This document shows positions 49,511 through 54,461 of a stretch of DNA of 54,461 nucleotides, one piece after another (position 1 is the stretch's first letter; every line of letters begins with the position of its first letter). Made by a program: the position numbers and the translations under genes. The stretch is from a bacterium. Its GTDB lineage: Bacteria > Bacillota_I > Bacilli_A > RF39 > UBA660. The stretch is from positions 1 through 54,461 of the forward strand of contig JAHZBE010000011.1 of the NCBI GenBank assembly GCA_019423565.1, read 5' to 3'. The notes beneath the pieces were generated by a model. The model made no database searches. It worked only from the letters and a program-made list of their open reading frames with translations, and had not been told where the DNA came from.

Positions 49511-49882
49511 ATGAATAAACATGAAAGTAAATATTTTAGTACTGCTATTTTAATGGATGAAGCATTAATTAGTTTATTAGATAAAAGAAGAGTATTTAAC
49601 TCCATATTTAAATTTTGTAAAAGATAATAAAAAGATATTAAAGCATCATTTAGTAATCCATCTAATATGGATGTATTTAATAAATATAATAGTTTAGGAA
49701 AAAATATATTTATACCTATTTTAGAAAGGTTTAATGTGTCTGAAAAAGATAGAAAATATTTTGTAACTTTTTATATTTCTGGAATAATGGCTATAATAAA
49801 AAATTGGATTATTAATGATTGCAAAGATGAAATTTCTGATATAGAAGAAATTATTGTAAAGTGTACAAGTAATGGTATTTAA
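49511..49882 (+). pseudogene. TetR-family regulator, HTH domain deleted and frameshifted
   Basis: AGGAGGCGG precedes ATG 49511 and the first 25 codons, MNKHESKYFSTAILMDEALI plus SLLDKR, are the normal start of a small TetR-type regulator. The next ~40-60 residues, which should hold the helix-turn-helix, are missing. The frame then breaks, and the C-terminal domain resumes: SFSNPSNMDVFNKYNSLG, RKYFVTFYISGIMAIIKNWI and IVKCTSNGI to TAA 49882. It probably once regulated the adjacent SDR gene. Confidence 0.75.
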
Positions 49883-49945
49883 TAAGAATATAAAATATGT
49901 TATAATCACTATAGAAATAGATAATAATAGAAATGGGTGAATAAT

Positions 49946-50674
49946 ATGTTTAAAGAAAAGGTTGCTGTTGTAACAGGAGGAGCAAGTGGAATAGGACTTG
50001 CAACTACAAAAAAATTATTAAGTGAAGGTGCAAATGTAGTAATTCTTGATTTAAAAATGGATGAAGAAATTATTAATAGTCTTGGAGGTAATGCGATTTA
50101 TTTAAAATGTGATGTTTCAAATGAAGAAAATGTTAAAAATTGTATAGAAGAAATAATTAAAAAGTTTAATCATATAGATTACTTAGTTGCTAATGCTGGT
50201 ATTGGTGGAAGTGCTAGTAAACCACATGAAGTAAGTATGGATGAATGGAATAAAGTTATTTCAGTAAATCAAACAGGTATATTTTTATTAAATAAATATG
50301 TAATTAATGAAATGCTTAAAAATGGTAAAGGTGCAGTTGTTAATACATCATCAATGTATGGTCTTGTAGGATCAACAACTAGTTTTGCATATTCAGCTAG
50401 TAAGGGTGCAATCAATCAAATGACTAGATCTTTAGCTTTAACTTATGCCAGAGATAATATTAGAGTTAATGCTATTGCACCAGGATATGTAGACACTCCA
50501 ATATTAAGTATGGTTCCAGATAATATAAAAGAAGCAATGGAAAATGAGCTTCCTATTGGAAGACTTGGAAAAGATACAGAAATAGCAAATTTAATATGTT
50601 ATTTATTAAGTGATGATGCATCATTTATAACAGGATCAATTATTCCTATAGATGGTGGATTTACTGCAAAATAA
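49946..50674 (+). CDS. SDR-family oxidoreductase (FabG-like)
   Basis: A 242-aa classical short-chain dehydrogenase/reductase. Cofactor loop TGGASGIG (about 10-17), NAG in LVANAGIG, catalytic Ser (SSMYG), Tyr and Lys in YSASKGA, and the final IDGGF. Probably NAD(P)H-dependent; Asp after the second strand (ILDLKMD) favours NAD(H). GGGTGA lies 5 bp before ATG 49946. Promoter TATAAT at about 49898-49903. The substrate is unknown; it is not within a fatty-acid cluster. Confidence 0.88.
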   Translation: MFKEKVAVVTGGASGIGLATTKKLLSEGANVVILDLKMDEEIINSLGGNAIYLKCDVSNEENVKNCIEEIIKKFNHIDYLVANAGIGGSASKPHEVSMDEWNKVISVNQTGIFLLNKYVINEMLKNGKGAVVNTSSMYGLVGSTTSFAYSASKGAINQMTRSLALTYARDNIRVNAIAPGYVDTPILSMVPDNIKEAMENELPIGRLGKDTEIANLICYLLSDDASFITGSIIPIDGGFTAK

Positions 50675-50676
50675 AG

Positions 50677-50699
50677 TACTAATTTTTATTAGTATTTTT
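50677..50699 (+). terminator. intrinsic terminator of SDR gene
   Basis: 7-bp stem TACTAAT/ATTAGTA, TTTT loop, T5-C-TTTT, beginning 2 bp after the stop. Confidence 0.85.
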
Positions 50700-50735
50700 C
50701 TTTTGTAGTGATATAATTATTATGGTGAAAAGATT

Positions 50736-51452
50736 ATGGAAAAAATAGAAAAATTAAAAGAAATAATAAATAATTCAAATAATATAGTTGCTTTTACTGG
50801 GGCTGGAGTTTCAACTCTTAGTGGCATAAAAGATTTTAGAGGTAAAAATGGTTTATATAAGGAAAAGTCTGAACATAGTGCAGAGTATTATTTAAGTTCA
50901 AGATGCTTTTTTTTAGAACCAGATACTTTTTATAAATTTTATAAATCAAATATGAATGTTTTAGCTAAGGAGCCAAATATTGTTCATAAATATTTAACAA
51001 AGTTAGAAAAAAATGGAAAAATAAAAGCAGTTGTTACTCAAAATATTGACGGATTAGATAAGAAGTCAGGCACAAAAAATGTACTTGAAATACATGGTAC
51101 TATATATAAAAATTACTGTGCAAAATGTGGTAAAGAATATAGTGCAGAATATGTTTTTAATAGTAAAGGTGTTCCTTATTGTGACTGCAAAGGCATAATA
51201 AAACCATATGTTGTTTTATATGGTGAAATGTTAAATGATGACTTTGAAAAGGCAATACATTATATAAATAATGCAGATACTTTAATTGTATTAGGCTCTT
51301 CATTAACAGTAGAACCAGCCGCAAGTTTAGTTAGAAATTTTAGTGGAAATAATTTAATTATAATTAATGAAAATGATACGCCATTAGATGAATATGCTAC
51401 TTTAGTAATACATGAAAATTTAGAAAATGTTATTTCAAAATTAAATGTGTAA
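50736..51452 (+). CDS. NAD-dependent protein deacetylase, Sir2 family
   Basis: 238 aa. NAD-binding GAGVST (22-27) and DFRGKNGLY, catalytic TQNIDGL (101-107) and His120 in LEIHGTI; zinc ligands Cys128, Cys131, Cys149 and Cys151 (the second pair is CDC instead of CxxC). The C-terminal GSSLTVEPAASLV is intact. It removes acyl groups from lysines while consuming NAD. Own promoter TATAAT at about 50713. Confidence 0.92.
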   Translation: MEKIEKLKEIINNSNNIVAFTGAGVSTLSGIKDFRGKNGLYKEKSEHSAEYYLSSRCFFLEPDTFYKFYKSNMNVLAKEPNIVHKYLTKLEKNGKIKAVVTQNIDGLDKKSGTKNVLEIHGTIYKNYCAKCGKEYSAEYVFNSKGVPYCDCKGIIKPYVVLYGEMLNDDFEKAIHYINNADTLIVLGSSLTVEPAASLVRNFSGNNLIIINENDTPLDEYATLVIHENLENVISKLNV

Positions 51453-51555
51453 ACTATGTGTATTAAATTTCAAAAATGTAATATTAAGTAATATTAAACA
51501 AATGACAAAAAAATAATTATATATTAAAATTGTATTAGAAAGTTAAGTGGTAAAA

Positions 51556-52251
51556 ATGAAAATAATAAAGAAAATTTTGTTTATAATATTACTTTTTTTA
51601 GTATCATTTTGTATATATTTTACAGTTAGTGGATATAAAATGTATAAGGATGCAATAGATAAAACACCATTGAGTGAAAAAGTAGAAGAAATTCAAAATA
51701 AAGAAAATTATACAAAAATAACTGATATGCCAAAAATATATCTTGATGCAGTTATTTCAATTGAAGACCATAAATTTTATAAACATCATGGAGTAAGTGT
51801 TACATCAATAGTTCGTGCGTTTTTACATGATATAGAGGCTAAAGAGTTTTTAGAAGGTGGAAGTACAATAACAGAACAATTATCAAAAAATATGTATTTT
51901 ACTCAAGAAAAAGATTTAAAAAGAAAAGTTGCAGAGGTATTTGTAACTCTTGATTTAGAAAAAAATTATACAAAAAATGAGATACTTGAATTATATTTAA
52001 ATACATCTTATTTTGGTAATGGTTATTATACAGTAAGTGAGGCAAGTAAAGGATATTTTAATAAAGATGCTAAAGATATGACTGATAGCGAAGCAACACT
52101 TTTAGCGGGTATTCCAAATGCTCCATCAGTATATAATCCAAAAGAAAATTTAAAACTCGCAAAAGAAAGACAAAAACAAGTATTAGATAAAATGGTTCAA
52201 TATAAAAAAATAACTAAGGAAAAAGAAGATGAAATCTTAAGTAAAGAATAA
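51556..52251 (+). CDS. monofunctional peptidoglycan glycosyltransferase (GT51)
   Basis: 231 aa. One N-terminal membrane anchor (about 5-25) and an extracytoplasmic GT51 domain with the catalytic Glu70 in SIEDHKFYKHHGV, then GGSTITEQLSKNMYF, RKVAEVFVTLDLEKNYTKNE and LAGIPNAPSVYNP. It polymerises lipid II into glycan strands. No transpeptidase domain: the protein ends after the GT51 fold, as in SgtB/MtgA. An in-frame GTG lies at 51547; ATG 51556 is preferred from the MKIIKKILFII signal-anchor start. Confidence 0.9.
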   Translation: MKIIKKILFIILLFLVSFCIYFTVSGYKMYKDAIDKTPLSEKVEEIQNKENYTKITDMPKIYLDAVISIEDHKFYKHHGVSVTSIVRAFLHDIEAKEFLEGGSTITEQLSKNMYFTQEKDLKRKVAEVFVTLDLEKNYTKNEILELYLNTSYFGNGYYTVSEASKGYFNKDAKDMTDSEATLLAGIPNAPSVYNPKENLKLAKERQKQVLDKMVQYKKITKEKEDEILSKE

Positions 52252-52325
52252 GTAAATGCAGAATAACAAACTGCTTTTATTTTGCATAAATATATGTTAG
52301 AATAATTTATATAATAGGAGTAGTT

Positions 52326-52949
52326 ATGATGTATAAAGATTATTTAGAAAAGAATCATTCATTTGATAAAAAAACAATGCTTGGCATCTTTTGTATGATC
52401 ATAGTAATAGGTGGTGTATTTGGTTTTTTATATGAATATATCTTTTATTTTTTTAATGGTGGTATGAAAGAATTTTATTATAGGGGAGGAAATTTTCTTC
52501 CTTGGATAAATATATATGCGACAGGTTCAGTTATGATATATATTCTTACATATAAATATAGAAAAAATCCATTAAAGGTATTTTTAATAAGTGTTATTTC
52601 AACTGGATTATTAGAGTATTTTTCAGGTCTTGGAATTTATATTATAGGTGATGGACTTAGATATTGGGATTATAATACAGAAATATTAAATTTTGGAAAT
52701 ATTAATGGATTTATATGTCTTAGAAGTGTAATGTTTTTTGCATTATCTGCTTTACTTTTAATGTACGTTATTGTACCATTTTGTTTTCATGTAGCAAGTA
52801 AATTAAATAAAAAGGTATTTTTAATTGTTACAATAACAATATGTTCTATCTTTTTAGCAGATGAATTTTATAATCTGATATTAACTAAACTTTTTAATCT
52901 TCCAAATGCAATAAAAATATACAAAAGTATCGGGATTCATTATATGTAA
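52326..52949 (+). CDS. putative ABC-transporter-permease-like membrane protein (PF06541 family)
   Basis: 207 aa, five or six helices. Motifs GGVFGFLYEYIFY, FYYRGGNFLPWINIYATGSV, STGLLEYFSGL and the final-helix Trp-Asp-Tyr (RYWDYNTEILNFGNINGFICL) define the PF06541 family, common in Clostridia and of unknown activity; no ATPase is nearby. AGGAG lies 5 bp before ATG 52326 (52329 is also possible). Confidence 0.78.
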   Translation: MMYKDYLEKNHSFDKKTMLGIFCMIIVIGGVFGFLYEYIFYFFNGGMKEFYYRGGNFLPWINIYATGSVMIYILTYKYRKNPLKVFLISVISTGLLEYFSGLGIYIIGDGLRYWDYNTEILNFGNINGFICLRSVMFFALSALLLMYVIVPFCFHVASKLNKKVFLIVTITICSIFLADEFYNLILTKLFNLPNAIKIYKSIGIHYM

Positions 52950-53026
52950 AAATGAAAAGAAATGTAGTATTTTGTCTTTTAAAATCGTTATGTAAATGAT
53001 ATAATGTGATAGTGGAGGTAATAAAA

Positions 53027-53707
53027 ATGAAGAAAGTATTTTTAGCAATATTAATTTCAGTATTGTGTTTTATTCCTTTTAGTGTTAATGCAGAAGAAAA
53101 AGAATACAAAACTCTTAATTTAGATGAAGCACTAAAAGAAGAAGAAATTGATCATGATTTTTCTAATTATAAAGAAACAGATGATCAAGCAATTATATAT
53201 TTATTTAGAGGAAAGGGTTGTGCTTACTGTAAAAAATTCTTAACATATTTAAATAGTATTGTTGATGATTATGGTAAATATTTTAAAGTTGTATCATATG
53301 AAGTTTGGTATGATAATGATAATGCAGAATTAATGGATAAAGTAGGTAATTTATTAGGTCAAAAGGCTGAAGGAGTACCTTATATAGTAATTGGTGATAA
53401 GGTTTTCGCAGGATATGCAGAAAGTTATAATGATGAAATAAAAGAAGCAATAAAAAAACAATATGATTCAAAAAATGAATATGATGTTATGCAAAAATTA
53501 GCAGAAAGTTCTGATAATTCAGAAGAGGTTGCAACAAAATCATCAGATACAACATCACTTATAATTATTGTAAATCTATTATTTATTGCGGTTGCTACTG
53601 TTATAATTGTTTTATTCAATAATAAAAATAAATTAGAAATTATGGATAAATTAGAAGAAATGGATTCTGTTAAGAAAACAAAAAAAGGAGCAAAAAATGA
53701 AGCGTAA
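53027..53707 (+). CDS. exported thioredoxin-fold protein with C-terminal membrane anchor
   Basis: 226 aa. The signal peptide ends near SVNA-EEK (about 22). The thioredoxin-like domain has CAYC at 65-68 and a cis-Pro region in AEGVPYIVIGDKV. A membrane helix (about 186-206, LIIIVNLLFIAVATVIIVLF) is followed by a basic cytoplasmic tail. It should act on disulfides outside the membrane, anchored by its C-terminus. GGAGGT lies 7 bp before ATG 53027. It overlaps the next, also thioredoxin-like, gene by 11 bp. Confidence 0.82.
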   Translation: MKKVFLAILISVLCFIPFSVNAEEKEYKTLNLDEALKEEEIDHDFSNYKETDDQAIIYLFRGKGCAYCKKFLTYLNSIVDDYGKYFKVVSYEVWYDNDNAELMDKVGNLLGQKAEGVPYIVIGDKVFAGYAESYNDEIKEAIKKQYDSKNEYDVMQKLAESSDNSEEVATKSSDTTSLIIIVNLLFIAVATVIIVLFNNKNKLEIMDKLEEMDSVKKTKKGAKNEA

Positions 53708-54392
53708 ATTATTTTTTGCTTTCTTTATTTCTTTAGTATTAATAGTTACAGGTTGTTCATTTAATCAAAGTGATTCAAAGAATTTTAAAAATGAATATGA
53801 ATCATTAAATGGTACAAAAGTAGAAGGTAAATCTGTAAGAAACATAAATATAGATAAGAATAATCCATTTATTTATTCTAGTGCAGAAGAAGTAGCAAAG
53901 AAAATAGAAAATAAAGAAACATTCGCAGTATATTTTGGATTTAAAGAATGTCCATGGTGTAGGAGTGTAATAGAATCATTAATAGAAGTATCAAGTGATT
54001 TAGGATTAGAAGAAATATATTATGTAGATGTAAAAGATATTCGTGATACAATGAAAGTTAATGATGATGGTAAAGTAGAAATAGATAAAAAAGGAACTAG
54101 TGGATATTATAAATTATTAAAATTACTTGATAATGTTTTAGATGATTATACACTTACAAATAAAGATAATGAAGGAGTAAGTGCGAATGAAAAAAGAATA
54201 TATGCACCAACAGTTATTTCTATTGTAGATGGAAAAGCAGAAGATATGACAACTGGTATAAGCGATGCACAAACAGATGCATATATGAAATTAACAGATG
54301 AAATGAAAAAAGAAACATATAATAAATTTAAATGTGTTTTAGAGTGTGTTACAGAAAATAAAAACTCTTGTTCTATTGATAAAAAATGTTAA
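53697..54392 (+). CDS. thioredoxin-fold lipoprotein
   Basis: 231 aa. A lipoprotein signal with lipobox VTGC (Cys20), a linker, then a thioredoxin-like domain with CPWC at 85-88. Further domain part: PTVISIVDGKAEDMTTG with the likely cis-Pro. Four more Cys near the C-terminus (KFKCVLECVTENKNSCS, IDKKC) may form structural disulfides. It starts 11 bp inside the preceding gene and the two may form a redox relay at the outer membrane surface. Confidence 0.82.
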   Translation: MKRKLFFAFFISLVLIVTGCSFNQSDSKNFKNEYESLNGTKVEGKSVRNINIDKNNPFIYSSAEEVAKKIENKETFAVYFGFKECPWCRSVIESLIEVSSDLGLEEIYYVDVKDIRDTMKVNDDGKVEIDKKGTSGYYKLLKLLDNVLDDYTLTNKDNEGVSANEKRIYAPTVISIVDGKAEDMTTGISDAQTDAYMKLTDEMKKETYNKFKCVLECVTENKNSCSIDKKC

Positions 54393-54461
54393 AAGGAAGA
54401 TTTTAGTTGAAGTTGTCAACAAAAAGTAGACACTAAAAAAGAATTATTTGAAGCCTAGTTG
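54393..54461 (+). other. window end; possible border of another repeated element
   Basis: The last 69 bp have no gene. GTTGTCAACAAAAAGTAGACAC (22 bases, here 54412-54433) contains the palindrome TTGTCAA and a TAGACA that recall IS terminal repeats, but the partner end would be outside the window. Confidence 0.2.

Noticed and set aside
1..54461. Use of genetic code 4 (TGA = Trp) by the host
   Set aside because: Intact genes use TGG for Trp and contain no internal TGA; only the IS transposase has in-frame TGA. TGA also ends a few genes (e.g. 12924, 48357), although TAA follows closely there.
1..54461. CRISPR arrays, rRNA genes, prophage structural genes, replication origin
   Set aside because: None was seen: no regularly spaced repeats, rRNA-like sequence, capsid/portal genes or DnaA-box cluster.

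Overview
The window comes from a very AT-rich, low-GC Bacillota genome, probably a gut-type Bacilli lineage related to RF39 or Erysipelotrichia. That placement is an inference from gene style; I had no 16S or database search. Supporting signs are a complete gerA-gerC-gerB spore germinant-receptor operon, an HrcA/CIRCE heat-shock circuit, the paired M16 proteins YfmF/YfmH, and a ClpB without its N-domain, as in mycoplasmas. The standard code is used: Trp is TGG throughout intact genes, and nearly all genes stop with TAA or TAG.

Layout. 1-5.9 kb: 3' end of an Rpn-like nuclease gene, deoD, yfmF-yfmH, and an ABC exporter pair. 5.9-8.8 kb: tRNA-Arg(CCT) on the minus strand, a frameshifted Na+/dicarboxylate-type symporter, a 35-aa membrane peptide, a YycO-like cysteine-hydrolase-fold protein and an HdeD-family membrane protein. 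8.8-11.0 kb: CIRCE-controlled clpB. 11.0-15.5 kb: a tandemly duplicated three-gene cassette (DUF1292 protein, ~500-aa coiled-coil protein, 94-aa protein). Each copy starts with a TTGACA promoter whose spacer contains eleven consecutive G, the architecture of a phase-variable promoter. 15.5-18.2 kb: a transglutaminase-like protein and a kinase-like pseudogene. 18.2-20.6 kb: CIRCE-htpG-hsp20. 20.6-24.7 kb: HD-domain pseudogene, glycosyltransferase, ZIP metal transporter, UPF0316 protein, a Cys-rich 84-aa protein, OGG-type DNA glycosylase. 24.7-28.4 kb: ger operon (minus). 28.4-38.7 kb: small enzymes (NUDIX, histidine phosphatases, HAD, phosphodiesterase, RlmD-type methyltransferase), an ECF-like sigma factor with an unknown partner, YgjV- and PnuC-family membrane proteins, and two candidate structured leaders.

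38.9-49.25 kb is the main mobile region. A 10,334-bp block is bounded on both sides by the left end of an IS1182-type element in opposite orientations and by an identical 18-bp direct repeat. It splits a small membrane-protein gene into a 5' half (38797-38920) and a 3' half (49255-49494). The block carries the IS itself with a broken transposase, a coiled-coil protein, a three-gene operon (membrane-anchored PHP phosphoesterase, 75-aa protein, 1643-aa solenoid protein with a degenerate HD domain), a 104-bp MITE with 8-bp target duplication, a NUDIX gene, a broken YdcF-like gene and a candidate small RNA with its own terminator. The rest (49.5-54.4 kb) holds a wrecked TetR gene, an SDR oxidoreductase, a sirtuin, a monofunctional GT51 glycosyltransferase, a PF06541-type membrane protein and two extracytoplasmic thioredoxin-fold proteins.

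The best candidates for something undescribed are the poly-G-switched duplicated cassette next to clpB and the 10.3-kb composite island with its PHP/75-aa/giant-protein operon. At least seven genes are broken, several at homopolymers, so either ongoing decay or sequencing error must be considered.
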